Of a stretch of DNA of 36,813 nt, positions 7,752 through 16,549 are shown one piece after another; within the stretch, counting starts at the first letter, position 1, and every line of letters begins with the position of its first letter. The stretch is from an uncultured Bacteroidota bacterium (GTDB lineage Bacteria; Bacteroidota; Bacteroidia; Chitinophagales; Chitinophagaceae), in contig CALEZD010000060.1 of the NCBI GenBank assembly GCA_937928385.1, positions 1-36,813 of the forward strand, in the 5' to 3' direction. The notes under the pieces were generated by a model. It was not told the DNA's origin and ran no database searches. It saw only the letters and a list, made by a program, of their open reading frames with translations. Both the position numbers and the translations under genes were made by a program.

Positions 7752-9197
7752 TTAAAGTAATGCTTCAATGGCCTCTATCAGCTTTTCGCTGTTGCTGGGG
7801 CGCGGTGTATCTTCAGTAGCAAATTTCCCTTCACGGTCTACCAAAAAATATGCGGGTATGCCGCGCACACCATACTCTTCAGCCACTTTTGCCTTCCAGC
7901 CATCTACACGGGTATGCAGGCCTGTGAGTTCATATTTGTCACGGGCTTTTTCCCATGCTTCCGCATCTTCGTCTATTGATACGTAAACAAAGACTACATC
8001 CTTACCCGCAAAGTGTTCTTTGATTTTCTTAGTGTGTTTGAACTGGGCTATACACGGCCCGCACCAGCTGGCCCAAAAGTCGATATATACTACTTTGCCC
8101 TTCAGTTCTGACAGTTTTACTTTGTTACCATCTGCATCAACAACTGTAAAATCCATAGCATGAGCACCTACGCTCAAGCGTTTTTTCTGCTCTATCATTA
8201 CAGACAGATATTTGGCATATTTACTGTCTTTGTACCTGGTGTTGAATGTACTAAACAGCTGCTCCGTACGTGCCAAGGGTGTGTGGCGCATAATTGTTGA
8301 TATATGGCTTGCGAATACATACTCCTCGCTGTTTGCAGGCATATTTTGTCTTGACAACTCCAGCATTTTGTCATAGTGTTCGTAAGCATTAGCTGTTTTT
8401 CTTTGAGGTTCAGTCTTTGTTTTACGTTCAATGGTTATGATTTCATCATAGTAATCATCAACATAGTTGCGGTAAGGCAAAATGTACATAAACTCATCAT
8501 TAAACTTAGCAGGTACTTTCTTCGCAATCTCATAGTTTTCCTTAGGAATCTCACCCACATCATAGCTTTTTTTCTTTACTATTTCGTGCATAACAGGGTA
8601 GCTCAGCATTTTGTTGTACTTGCTGTATTCATAGTATGCATTCCAGAATTCAATAAATGATTGTGGTAAACCTGCACTGTTTTCAACCAAAAAATCAAGT
8701 TGTGTCTGTACCAGGTCATTCATTGCTTTTTCATACTCTGCAGGCTCTTTGGCATTTAGTTTGTGTGCTTTACTGTGAAAGTTGTCAATCAAACCATACG
8801 TTAATACATACTTCGCCATGAAATTGGCAACTGTGGGTTTCATGCCTATTCCGGTATATTTTATCGTGTTGTCAAAGTCTGCTGCATCAACAGTCATTGC
8901 AAGCTTATCGCCGGGGCTGGCATATAATTCAGTAGCTTGTTCACCGTTTTGAATAGTAACAATCGTATAATTGTGCGGCAGCGGCAATGTCACCAGGAAA
9001 TTTCCGTTTTTATCCAACTTCTCATTCACTACATGCATGCCGAAATCCAGCCAGTTTTCACCATACTCAGCATAGCTGATAGTAACGCTGTCGGCAAGCG
9101 GATTGGTGATGGTGCCTTTTATGGATATATCGTTTTTCCCTGCTAAAACAGCAACAGTATTCAGGATGAGTAATGTGGCAATCAATAATTTTTTCAT
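7752..9197 (-). CDS. Secreted TlpA/ResA-like thioredoxin-fold protein
   Basis: Periplasmic thiol-disulfide reductase-like protein, 481 residues. A Sec signal peptide (about residues 1-19, MKKLLIATLL...LAG) is followed by a roughly 330-residue helical/beta region like the DUF4369-type N-terminal part common in Bacteroidota TlpA proteins. The C-terminal thioredoxin domain, about 345-481, carries the active site WCGPC (378-382) and the cis-proline loop GIPAYF (Pro448). It probably reduces or shuffles disulfides of envelope proteins; the partner is unknown. It lies 47 bp downstream of the ABC exporter gene on the same strand and may share its transcript. Confidence 0.88.
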   Translation of the reverse strand: MKKLLIATLLILNTVAVLAGKNDISIKGTITNPLADSVTISYAEYGENWLDFGMHVVNEKLDKNGNFLVTLPLPHNYTIVTIQNGEQATELYASPGDKLAMTVDAADFDNTIKYTGIGMKPTVANFMAKYVLTYGLIDNFHSKAHKLNAKEPAEYEKAMNDLVQTQLDFLVENSAGLPQSFIEFWNAYYEYSKYNKMLSYPVMHEIVKKKSYDVGEIPKENYEIAKKVPAKFNDEFMYILPYRNYVDDYYDEIITIERKTKTEPQRKTANAYEHYDKMLELSRQNMPANSEEYVFASHISTIMRHTPLARTEQLFSTFNTRYKDSKYAKYLSVMIEQKKRLSVGAHAMDFTVVDADGNKVKLSELKGKVVYIDFWASWCGPCIAQFKHTKKIKEHFAGKDVVFVYVSIDEDAEAWEKARDKYELTGLHTRVDGWKAKVAEEYGVRGIPAYFLVDREGKFATEDTPRPSNSEKLIEAIEALL

Positions 9198-9244
9198 CGG
9201 GTGTGTATTTGTGGTGGTACAATTTATAAAAAATAACCCGCAGT

Positions 9245-11032
9245 TTATGCGGTAGTATTCATTTCTGTCTGGTGGCGGTACAGGCGTGCGTAGCGCTTGT
9301 CCAGTTGCATCAACTCTTCGTGCGTGCCCTGCTCGGCTATCTGCCCGTTGTCCAGCACAATTATCTTATCAAAATCCCAGCTTGTAAATATGCGGTGGGT
9401 AATGACAATAACCGCTTTGTCTTGTATATATGTTTTCAGGTTAGTGAGTATGTTTTGTTCCGTCTGTGTATCCACCGCCGACAGTGATTCGTCCATTAAC
9501 AGGATGGGGCTGTTCTTTACCAAAGCTCTTGCCAGTACCAGCCTTTGTTTTTGGCCGCCCGAAAGCATGACACCCCGCTCGCCTATGATGGTTTCATATC
9601 CTTCCTTCAGCATAGTTATATCCTTCTCAAAATCCGCCAGCCGGGCAGCCTCTTTTATATCAGCCTCTGTAGCATCTGCCCTGCCAAACCTGATATTATT
9701 ATATACAGTATCTGAAAAGAGTAAGGCCTCCTGCGGTGCATAGGCTACCGAGGTGCGCAGCGTTTGCAGGTGATAATCTTCTATTGGCTGTCCGTCTATT
9801 TGTATGTTGCCCCGGGTAGCATCGTACATACGTAGCAGCAGGTGTACCAAAGTGGACTTTCCTGAACCTGTTTTGCCTATTACCGCTACCTTCTCGCCGG
9901 CTTTTATATCAAGTGTGAAGTTATCTAATGCTTTGATACCCGTGTGCTGATATACAAAATCAACCCCTTCAAAACTGATATTGCCTTTCAGGCTTTCTTG
10001 TATGGCGTCTTGTTTGCTTACTATTTCAGGTTGTACATCCAGGAACTCGTTGATGCGCTTTTGCGAAGCACCCGCCCGCTGTACTATAGAGGCCACCCAC
10101 CCAATTGCCATCATGGGGAACATGAGCATGGTGATATACAAGATAAACTCTGCGATATTGCCTGTAGAAATGGTACCCTGTATTGCATAATAACCCCCTA
10201 TCAGCACGGTGCTGAGTATACTCAGGCCTATAAACAGGTTCATAGACGGGAAGAAGACCGCCTCGGTAAGCGATAGGTTGACAGCACTTTTTTTATACTC
10301 TTCGCTCTTGTCGTTAAAGAAACCCATCATGGCTTTTTCCTGCACAAATGATTTGATGACCCTGACACCGGAATATGATTCCTGCGCTATGGTAGTCATA
10401 TCAGACAACTGTGATTGTATTTTCTCGCTTTTTTTGAAAATCACACGGTTGACTAAATATATACTTAGAGCCAGGAAGGGCAGCGGCAGGATAACATAAA
10501 AGGTGAGCATCGGGCTTACCCGTACCATGTTCCATAGGCACATAATAGTCAGCACCACCAGGTTGGTGGTGTACATGATAGCCGGGCCTATGTACATACG
10601 TACGCGCGACACATCTTCTGATATGCGGTTCATGAGGTCGCCGGTATTGTGGGTTTTATAAAATTGTGTGTTGAGCGCCTGGTAGTGTTGGTATATATCA
10701 TTCTTCAGGTCGTACTCTACATGCCGCGACATAACTATGATGGTTTGGCGCATAAAGAACATAAACAGCCCCCTGGCTATAGCAAGCCCCAATAATATGA
10801 GCCCGCTTTGCAACACCAATGTGAATATGTAATCCTGGAAATCGTCTGAAAGATGAGTATCAGCTATCAGTCTGTAATTGGTGATGTTTGCATTCACCCT
10901 ATCTATTACATTCCTGATGATTACCGGCGGAATAACTGCGAACACGTTGGATATGGATACGAACAACATCCCCAATATCAGGTGCCATTTATATCGCAGC
11001 AGGTACTTATTGAGCGCAGCCAGGTGTTTCAT
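9245..11032 (-). CDS. ABC exporter, fused permease-ATPase (MsbA/MdlB type)
   Basis: Half-size ABC exporter, 595 residues, which would work as a dimer exporting a lipid, peptide or drug. The membrane domain (about 15-320) has six helices. The nucleotide-binding domain follows: Walker A GKTGSGKST (386-394), Q-loop YAPQEALLF (431-439), signature LSGGQKQR (490-497), Walker B ILLMDES with catalytic Glu515, and an H-loop VITHR. Substrate cannot be read from sequence. The ATG at 11032 gives a standard N-terminus. Confidence 0.92.
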   Translation of the reverse strand: MKHLAALNKYLLRYKWHLILGMLFVSISNVFAVIPPVIIRNVIDRVNANITNYRLIADTHLSDDFQDYIFTLVLQSGLILLGLAIARGLFMFFMRQTIIVMSRHVEYDLKNDIYQHYQALNTQFYKTHNTGDLMNRISEDVSRVRMYIGPAIMYTTNLVVLTIMCLWNMVRVSPMLTFYVILPLPFLALSIYLVNRVIFKKSEKIQSQLSDMTTIAQESYSGVRVIKSFVQEKAMMGFFNDKSEEYKKSAVNLSLTEAVFFPSMNLFIGLSILSTVLIGGYYAIQGTISTGNIAEFILYITMLMFPMMAIGWVASIVQRAGASQKRINEFLDVQPEIVSKQDAIQESLKGNISFEGVDFVYQHTGIKALDNFTLDIKAGEKVAVIGKTGSGKSTLVHLLLRMYDATRGNIQIDGQPIEDYHLQTLRTSVAYAPQEALLFSDTVYNNIRFGRADATEADIKEAARLADFEKDITMLKEGYETIIGERGVMLSGGQKQRLVLARALVKNSPILLMDESLSAVDTQTEQNILTNLKTYIQDKAVIVITHRIFTSWDFDKIIVLDNGQIAEQGTHEELMQLDKRYARLYRHQTEMNTTA

Positions 11033-11356
11033 CAGGGCAAATGTCGGTAAAATACAACAGAGTTTTTTTTGGGAGCGATGGTAATAATCGGGCTACAAAT
11101 TTGATAAAAACAGCCACACTATTTAGTATGGCTGCTGCTTCAACAGGGGGAACTGTTCCGCAATAATATGAGTATGTAAAAAATATACCTTATATAAAAA
11201 TGTTTGTTATGATTGTATTGATAGTCGTAAACGTCATCATACCGATACCCAATATTATCGTGCATAGTGTTACCATGCTGTAATTCAGGCATTACAAAAT
11301 CGTTACAAATAGTAACCAGTTAATTATCAATAAGTTGTGGCGTGTTTCAATACATA
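11033..11356. other. 324-bp AT-rich intergenic region
   Basis: Spacer between the ABC exporter gene and the end of the TPR/LuxR gene. It holds the minus-strand terminator listed at 11106-11133. Otherwise there is AT-rich sequence and one plus-strand reading frame for a 27-residue hydrophobic peptide (11200-11283), treated as a finding, not a gene. No RNA gene was recognised. Confidence 0.6.
11106..11133 (-). terminator. Intrinsic terminator after the TPR/LuxR gene
   Basis: A 10-bp stem with one mismatch (11112-11121 with 11124-11133, TT loop) is followed on the minus strand by TTTTT (11110-11106). It lies about 220 bp past the stop at 11357, so the transcript would have a long 3' tail. Confidence 0.55.
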
Positions 11357-13018
11357 TTATATTGCCTGTATCAGCTCATCAAGGATGCTATCTTCGTCAA
11401 TTTCCAGCTTTTTCATTATACGGTGCTTCATTACGCGTATTGCCTGTGTGCTGATACCCAACATGCCTGCCATCTCTTTGTTAGACAACCGTAGTTTTGA
11501 CAGAACGAAAAAACGGGTTTCAGCCGGTGTTATATCAGGTATTTTTTCCCGCAGGCGGGTAAGGTAGCCTTTATGTATTTTTTCAAAATCGTTCTTAAAA
11601 CTCCCCCATTGTTCATCCGTCAGGAGGATAGCCTGTTTCATTTCATTCAGTAAATCGTATTCTGCGGTACCACCGCCAGTTTTGTTTTTCTCCAGTTCCT
11701 CCGATACACGTTCAATCAATTCATTTTTCTCACTGATGCTCCTGGCCAGGTTGTCAATCTGCTGCTGTGCCCGGTCACGTATATTTTCTGCCGCATCTTC
11801 AGCTATCTTTCTTTTCAGTTTCTGACGGTTAACGAACAGCAGGCTCATACATGCAATCATACCCGCCAATACAATTACGCCGTTTCTTTCCATCTTTCTT
11901 TGTTCCAGCTTTTTGTCTTTCAGCGTATTCAGGTACTTTAGCGAGTCAGCCTTTTGCCTGAATAAGAATTCAGCTTCAATTTTTGCAAATTTTTTCTCCT
12001 CGTTTATGTCCCTCAGGCTGTCTTTCAGCAACGTGTAATTATTGTAATACACATAAGCTTCTTTATAATTCCCCTTTAATTGGTAATAATCCATGTAGTT
12101 GGAATACGTCTCTAATACTATATCCTTCAACCCCAATTCCCTGCTCAGAGTCAGGGCTTCATCTGTATATCGCTTTGCCTTATCCAGGTTTTTCTCACGG
12201 TTCCGCAGGCTGTCATGTAAGTCTTGTGATTTTTGCAAAACCGCTCCGATATAAGCATGGCCTATTGCACTCATTGTAACGGCTGCGCTTCTTGAACTAC
12301 CCTTAGTTTGCTGCTGGTCCAGCGCCTTATACATATACAACAGCGCACTGTCATAATTGCCCAGTTCTACATAAGTGCTCCCGGCATTGCCGTACAGCCT
12401 TATCATATCATCATCAGCATTCGCTTCAATTCTTTTTCCTGATTCAATCCCATCCAGGTACCATTTCAACGCCTCATTGAATTTTTTCTGTTTAAAATAC
12501 ATGTAGGCGATATTGTTATATAAGCTCAGGATATTCACTGTTCCGGCAGCTTCATAAGCACTTTTGGCTTTCATCAGGTATTCCAGGGCCCTACCGTATT
12601 CTTCCTTATCGCTATACACCGCACCCAGTGATACAGAGAGTATGGCCACCATCCGGGGACTTTTCATCTTTTCTGCCGCACCCAGTGCTGCCTGGAAATG
12701 CCTTAAAGCTTCGGGGTAGTTATTTCTGATAGCATAACAACGCGCAATAACATTATGCGACTTTATTATACCATATCCATATTCCAATTGTTCTGCCAAA
12801 TGCAGGGCCTGTTTACCATAACCAACACCTTGTTCCGGGTCGGACTGGTAATAATTCAAAGATATTTCGCAAAGCAGCAGGACTTTATTGGTATCGGCTT
12901 TTGCAGAAGAAAGAGCAGACTCAAGCGAATCCAGTTTCTCAGTAATTGTCTGCGCGGCCGTGTATCGGGGATATACAAATGACAATAATAACAGCAGAGC
13001 TGCAAATATTAATTGCAT
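11357..13018 (-). CDS. Membrane TPR protein with LuxR-type HTH
   Basis: Bacteroidota-style one-piece regulator of 553 residues. A signal peptide or anchor (1-22, ending TAAQ) precedes a long periplasmic array of tetratricopeptide repeats (about 35-350). A single membrane helix (about 378-395, VIVLAGMIACMSLLF) leads into a cytoplasmic coiled coil (about 395-450) and a C-terminal LuxR/GerE-like helix-turn-helix (about 494-545, TPAETRFFVLSKLRLSNKEMA then TQAIRVMKHRIMKKL). It would sense an envelope signal and bind DNA directly; signal and targets are unknown. Monocistronic, with a terminator on each side. Confidence 0.88.
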   Translation of the reverse strand: MQLIFAALLLLLSFVYPRYTAAQTITEKLDSLESALSSAKADTNKVLLLCEISLNYYQSDPEQGVGYGKQALHLAEQLEYGYGIIKSHNVIARCYAIRNNYPEALRHFQAALGAAEKMKSPRMVAILSVSLGAVYSDKEEYGRALEYLMKAKSAYEAAGTVNILSLYNNIAYMYFKQKKFNEALKWYLDGIESGKRIEANADDDMIRLYGNAGSTYVELGNYDSALLYMYKALDQQQTKGSSRSAAVTMSAIGHAYIGAVLQKSQDLHDSLRNREKNLDKAKRYTDEALTLSRELGLKDIVLETYSNYMDYYQLKGNYKEAYVYYNNYTLLKDSLRDINEEKKFAKIEAEFLFRQKADSLKYLNTLKDKKLEQRKMERNGVIVLAGMIACMSLLFVNRQKLKRKIAEDAAENIRDRAQQQIDNLARSISEKNELIERVSEELEKNKTGGGTAEYDLLNEMKQAILLTDEQWGSFKNDFEKIHKGYLTRLREKIPDITPAETRFFVLSKLRLSNKEMAGMLGISTQAIRVMKHRIMKKLEIDEDSILDELIQAI

Positions 13019-13084
13019 AGGGGTATGGCAATTTTATCACACTAATGTATAAAAATGGAATCCAATCTGAGCATATTTTTCAAT

Positions 13085-13114
13085 AAAAAAGCAGGGCATT
13101 GCCCTGCTTTTTTG
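13085..13114 (-). terminator. Bidirectional intrinsic terminator
   Basis: Perfect 7-bp GC-rich stem GCAGGGC/GCCCTGC with loop ATT (13091-13107), flanked by A6 and T7, so it can work in both directions. It lies 20-50 bp after the stop of the barrel-protein gene (13134) and separates it from the TPR/LuxR gene. Confidence 0.85.
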
Positions 13115-13133
13115 TATAGAATCTTGTATTTTT

Positions 13134-14141
13134 TTAAAACATCAGTGCACCCTTCTTGCTGTTGAAGAAGAAAGTGAATCTCGGCATTAACATCCATTGC
13201 CTGTACAGGCCCGATGAATATGCGTCAGTGCGTACAACGGGTGTTGCACCTGTAACGTCCAGCTTAAACTCGCCATGACGGCCAAAACGGAAGAATGCAT
13301 TACCTGTTATGTTTACTGTCAGTCCTTGTGTACCATCTATTTCGTGCCACAGGCCTGTGTTACGGTCCTGGTACAGATCGTCTTTCAGGTGGTAGATACC
13401 TACCGCTCCCGCAGTAACGCCTACACGGTCTGAGATAATGTAGTGGCCTTCCAGCCTCATCATTACATCGCCCTGGCGGTACAATTTGCGTGCTATTGTG
13501 TACACATCCCTGCTGTAGATAGTATCGTTGATGGCATTGGCCGCAAAGAACTCATTTTCGTTATACCTGAAGAATGGCTGCTGGTAACCAACCGCTGCGG
13601 TTATCCACTGTTTCCACGTTACACTTCCACCTACCATTACATCGGTGCTGCCACGGCTGGGCTGGTATGCCATTGGCAATGGACGAGCCTTGCCATCAGC
13701 CTGGCTGGCTGTGCCCATACCCATCAATAATCCTCCGGTTGCCTGTATAGTCCAATCTTCCATGCCTATGAACATGTGCGTGTAGGAAGCAGAAACATCA
13801 GCAAGGCCCCATGAATTGGCCAATTCGCCGGCAGCAGAGAATATGGGGATTTTTACATCAAAATATCCACCGCTATAAGTGCCGAAAAACGGCATCCTCA
13901 CTTCAAGTTGGGAGATATTCAACCTGATATCTCTTTCTCCTTTAGCAAAAGTATGGCCAAGGCTGATGTGCGCCCTCTGGTTTTCATAATCGTACTCATT
14001 GATTTTCAACGCCGAAGTAGTGCGCATAGCACCAGTAGACGCGAACCCGGGATCAGCTTCTCCCTGTGCCTTAGCCGTAAAGGCTGCAAAGCCTAATGCC
14101 ACAGACAGGCATATAGCGGAAATATGTCTCATGTTAATCAT
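13134..14141 (-). CDS. Secreted beta-barrel-like outer-membrane protein, unknown role
   Basis: 335-residue protein with a Sec signal peptide (ending TAKAQ, about residue 25). The rest alternates hydrophobic and polar residues in many amphipathic strands (for example SGGYFDVKIPIF, DVMVGGSVTWKQWITAAVGY, VGVTAGAVGIYHL) and ends in an aromatic strand (RFTFFFN...LMF), as expected for an outer-membrane barrel. It loosely resembles the transporter/phenol-degradation MetA-type barrels, but no family is claimed. The ATG at 14132 (MRHISAICL) is an equally good start. A -7 box at 14157-14164 and a terminator at 13085 make it a single-gene unit. Confidence 0.8.
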   Translation of the reverse strand: MINMRHISAICLSVALGFAAFTAKAQGEADPGFASTGAMRTTSALKINEYDYENQRAHISLGHTFAKGERDIRLNISQLEVRMPFFGTYSGGYFDVKIPIFSAAGELANSWGLADVSASYTHMFIGMEDWTIQATGGLLMGMGTASQADGKARPLPMAYQPSRGSTDVMVGGSVTWKQWITAAVGYQQPFFRYNENEFFAANAINDTIYSRDVYTIARKLYRQGDVMMRLEGHYIISDRVGVTAGAVGIYHLKDDLYQDRNTGLWHEIDGTQGLTVNITGNAFFRFGRHGEFKLDVTGATPVVRTDAYSSGLYRQWMLMPRFTFFFNSKKGALMF

Positions 14142-14156
14142 TTAACAGATAAGCTT

Positions 14157-14164
14157 CAAATATA
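14157..14164 (-). promoter_or_regulatory. Promoter -7 box TATATTTG
   Basis: Exact match to the Bacteroidota TAnnTTTG box on the minus strand, 16-25 bp before the candidate starts of the barrel-protein gene. No clear -33 TTG was found. Confidence 0.5.
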
Positions 14165-14205
14165 CTTTTCTAATCTTAAAAATACATGCCCTGCTGTACA
14201 ATTGC

Positions 14206-14241
14206 AATAAAAAAGCCCCTTTTCTGTTAAAAAAGGGGCTT
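14206..14241 (-). terminator. Intrinsic terminator after the persulfide dioxygenase gene
   Basis: Stem AAGCCCCTTTT (14213-14223) with AAAAGGGGCTT (14231-14241), followed on the minus strand by a T-run (14212-14208). It lies 22 bp after the stop at 14263. Confidence 0.85.
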
Positions 14242-14262
14242 GGATGACCTATTAAGTTTTCT

Positions 14263-15666
14263 TTATGCACTTTCTTTTTCAGTAGTTACAATTTTCAGGC
14301 CTTTCTGGTCTTTCATTTTAGAGAAGCCACCCAGCACATTGCGCAGGTTATGATAGCCCTGTCTTTTGAGCAAAGATGCTGCTATTACCGAGCGATAACC
14401 GCCGGCACAATGTACATACAGGTTATTCTCAGTGCTGATGAGGGCTATGTTGAATATATCTTTCAATGAATCCAGCGGTGCGTTGGTAGCACCTTGTACA
14501 TGCCCGGCATCATATTCTGATTCTTTTCTCACGTCCAGTACTTCCAGCCTGTCGTCGTGGGGTATGTCCATAGCCAGCTCATCGGGTTCTATATCAATAA
14601 TCATGTCAATATCCTCACCGGCATTTATCCAGGCATCTATCCCTCCTTCCAGGTAACCTTGTACATTCTCAAAGCCTACCCTTGCTAGCCTTATCACGCT
14701 TTCTTCCTCTTTCCCGGGCTCTGTCACCAGCACCATCGGCTGGGTGAATGGGAGCAAACTGCCCGCCCATTCTGCAAACCGGCCTTCAAGGCCTATACTG
14801 ATGGCTCCCGGAATAAAAGATTGGGTAAACTCAGTAGCAGGGCGTGTATCCAGCAGCCATACATCATTGTTCATCTTTTCTTTCAATTCGGTCACTGTAA
14901 GTGGTGTCATAGATGTAGCCATAAGTTTGTCCATCGTTTCGTAGCCTTCCTTGTTAATCTGAGCATTCACAGGGAAATAGGCAGGCGGCGTGGACAGGCC
15001 TTCCGTCACCGCTTTGACAAACTCTTCCTTTGTCATATCCTGCAGGGCGTAATTTGTTCCTTTTTGTTCCCCGATTGTGCTGAATGTTTCAGCGCCCAGG
15101 TTTTTGCCGCAAGACGAGCCGGGGCCATGGGCGGGATATACAACTACATCATCAGGCAGGCCTTTTATCTTGCTGTTCAGCGATTCGTACATCATGCCCG
15201 CCAGTTCTTCTTTGCTCATATTGCCGCTAAACAGGTCGGGGCGGCCCACATCGCCTACAAACAGGGTATCGCCTGTGAAGATGCAGTGGGGTTTACCCTC
15301 TTCGTTGTACAGCAGGTAACAGGAACTCTCCAGCGTATGGCCGGGGGTGTGCAGCACCTTTATTTTCAGTTTACCCACAGTAAACTCCTCACCATCCGCA
15401 GCTACATGCACATCAAACTTGGTTTCCGTACTGGGGCCGTATATAATTGGCGCACCCGTACGTTTCGACAGTTCCAGGTGGCCGCTTACAAAGTCGGCAT
15501 GGAAATGTGTTTCAAATATGTATTTGATTTTTACACCCAGTTCTTCCGCTTTTTTAATGTATTCATCTACATCGCGCAAGGGGTCTATTACCGCTGCCTC
15601 GCCTTCGCTGGCTATAAAATATGCTGCTTCGCTCAGGCATTTGGTATATAATTGTTCTACTACCAT
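14263..15666 (-). CDS. Persulfide dioxygenase-rhodanese fusion (CstB-like)
   Basis: 467-residue three-domain enzyme of reactive-sulfur metabolism. Residues 1-230 are a metallo-beta-lactamase-fold persulfide dioxygenase with ETHE1-type non-haem iron ligands: HFHADFVSGH (54-63), TPGH (107-110) and TGDTLFVGDVGRPDL (131-145). Two rhodanese modules follow. The first (about 255-350) has no active-site cysteine; the second (about 370-460) keeps it (Cys420 in HCAGGYRS). This matches CstB, which oxidises low-molecular-weight persulfides to thiosulfate; Cys186 in GPGSSCGK is a further conserved-looking cysteine. No cst-type repressor is visible here. The start lies 19 bp after the protease stop, so the two genes probably share a transcript. 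Confidence 0.9.
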   Translation of the reverse strand: MVVEQLYTKCLSEAAYFIASEGEAAVIDPLRDVDEYIKKAEELGVKIKYIFETHFHADFVSGHLELSKRTGAPIIYGPSTETKFDVHVAADGEEFTVGKLKIKVLHTPGHTLESSCYLLYNEEGKPHCIFTGDTLFVGDVGRPDLFSGNMSKEELAGMMYESLNSKIKGLPDDVVVYPAHGPGSSCGKNLGAETFSTIGEQKGTNYALQDMTKEEFVKAVTEGLSTPPAYFPVNAQINKEGYETMDKLMATSMTPLTVTELKEKMNNDVWLLDTRPATEFTQSFIPGAISIGLEGRFAEWAGSLLPFTQPMVLVTEPGKEEESVIRLARVGFENVQGYLEGGIDAWINAGEDIDMIIDIEPDELAMDIPHDDRLEVLDVRKESEYDAGHVQGATNAPLDSLKDIFNIALISTENNLYVHCAGGYRSVIAASLLKRQGYHNLRNVLGGFSKMKDQKGLKIVTTEKESA

Positions 15667-15685
15667 CCGTATGGTTTATGCAGGA

Positions 15686-16375
15686 TTAATCCCTGCGGTT
15701 TAAAAATATGGAAATATAATATAACAGCATAGCTACAGAAGCTATGGCTGCTACCAGGTATGTCCTTGCCGCCCATTTCAATGCATCGGCTGCCTTGTCG
15801 TGTTCCGGCCCTGAGGCCATACCTGTGCGCTCCAGCCATGCCAGGGCGCGGTTACTGGCATCGTACTCCACCGGCAGAGTTACCAGCGAAAAAAGTGTTG
15901 ATGCCGCGAACATGATGATGCCTATCAACAACAGCAATTGGTTGCCCTGGCCGAAAAACAGGCCGACACCTGCCAACAACACCCATTGGCCCAGTGTGGT
16001 ACTCACCTTTACTATAGGCACCATTGCACTGCGGAACTGCAACATGCTGTATGCCGTGGCGTGTTGTACGGCATGGCCGCATTCGTGCGCGGCTACTGCC
16101 GCCGCTGATATGCTCCGTCCGCTGTACACCTCCGGGCTCAGGTTCACTGTTTTGTCAGCAGGGTTGTAGTGGTCAGAAAGAAAACCGTCCGACGCATTGA
16201 CTTGCACATCGTGTATGCCATTATCACGTAGCATTTTTTCAGCTACTTCCTTACCGCTCATGCCCGAGCTAAGCGGTATTTCCCCGTATTCCCTGAACTT
16301 AGATTTCAGGCGACTGCTCACTGCCGAACCCAGCAGCATGAACACAATAATGATGAAAAAATATTCTATTCCCAT
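15686..16375 (-). CDS. YugP-type membrane zinc metallopeptidase
   Basis: 229-residue neutral zinc metallopeptidase of the YugP/DUF family. Zinc motif HECGH is at 97-101 in AAHECGHAVQH, with a likely third ligand Glu170 in LPVEYDASNRA. An N-terminal membrane helix (about 3-20) and two or three hydrophobic segments (about 125-165 and 205-225) anchor it. Substrate unknown; likely membrane protein quality control. First gene of a probable two-gene unit with the persulfide dioxygenase. Confidence 0.88.
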   Translation of the reverse strand: MGIEYFFIIIVFMLLGSAVSSRLKSKFREYGEIPLSSGMSGKEVAEKMLRDNGIHDVQVNASDGFLSDHYNPADKTVNLSPEVYSGRSISAAAVAAHECGHAVQHATAYSMLQFRSAMVPIVKVSTTLGQWVLLAGVGLFFGQGNQLLLLIGIIMFAASTLFSLVTLPVEYDASNRALAWLERTGMASGPEHDKAADALKWAARTYLVAAIASVAMLLYYISIFLNRRD

Positions 16376-16422
16376 GATATATCATTATCAAATTAGCCGC
16401 CAATGTAACATTGTCAGTTCTG

Positions 16423-16430
16423 CAAAGTTA
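16423..16430 (-). promoter_or_regulatory. Promoter -7 box TAACTTTG
   Basis: Exact TAnnTTTG box on the minus strand, 48 bp upstream of the protease start. It probably drives the protease and persulfide dioxygenase genes. Confidence 0.55.
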
Positions 16431-16465
16431 TTTTATCTCCGGCAACTGGCATTTATACAGTTATA

Positions 16466-16504
16466 AATAAAAAAATGCGCCCTGTCATGACAACAGGACG
16501 CATT
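16466..16504 (-). terminator. Intrinsic terminator after the thiamin-type TonB receptor
   Basis: Stem AATGCG(T)CCTGT / ACAGG(G)CGCATT with a 7-nt loop, followed on the minus strand by a T-rich tail (16474-16466). It lies 46 bp after the stop at 16550. Confidence 0.85.
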
Positions 16505-16549
16505 ACGCATGAAAACACCCCTATCCCTTAGAGGAACTTCTTTAATATA

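Noticed and set aside
14821..15651. 276-residue plus-strand open frame
   Set aside because: Fully antisense to the persulfide dioxygenase gene, with a composition (many His, Phe, Tyr, Gln) typical of a shadow frame.
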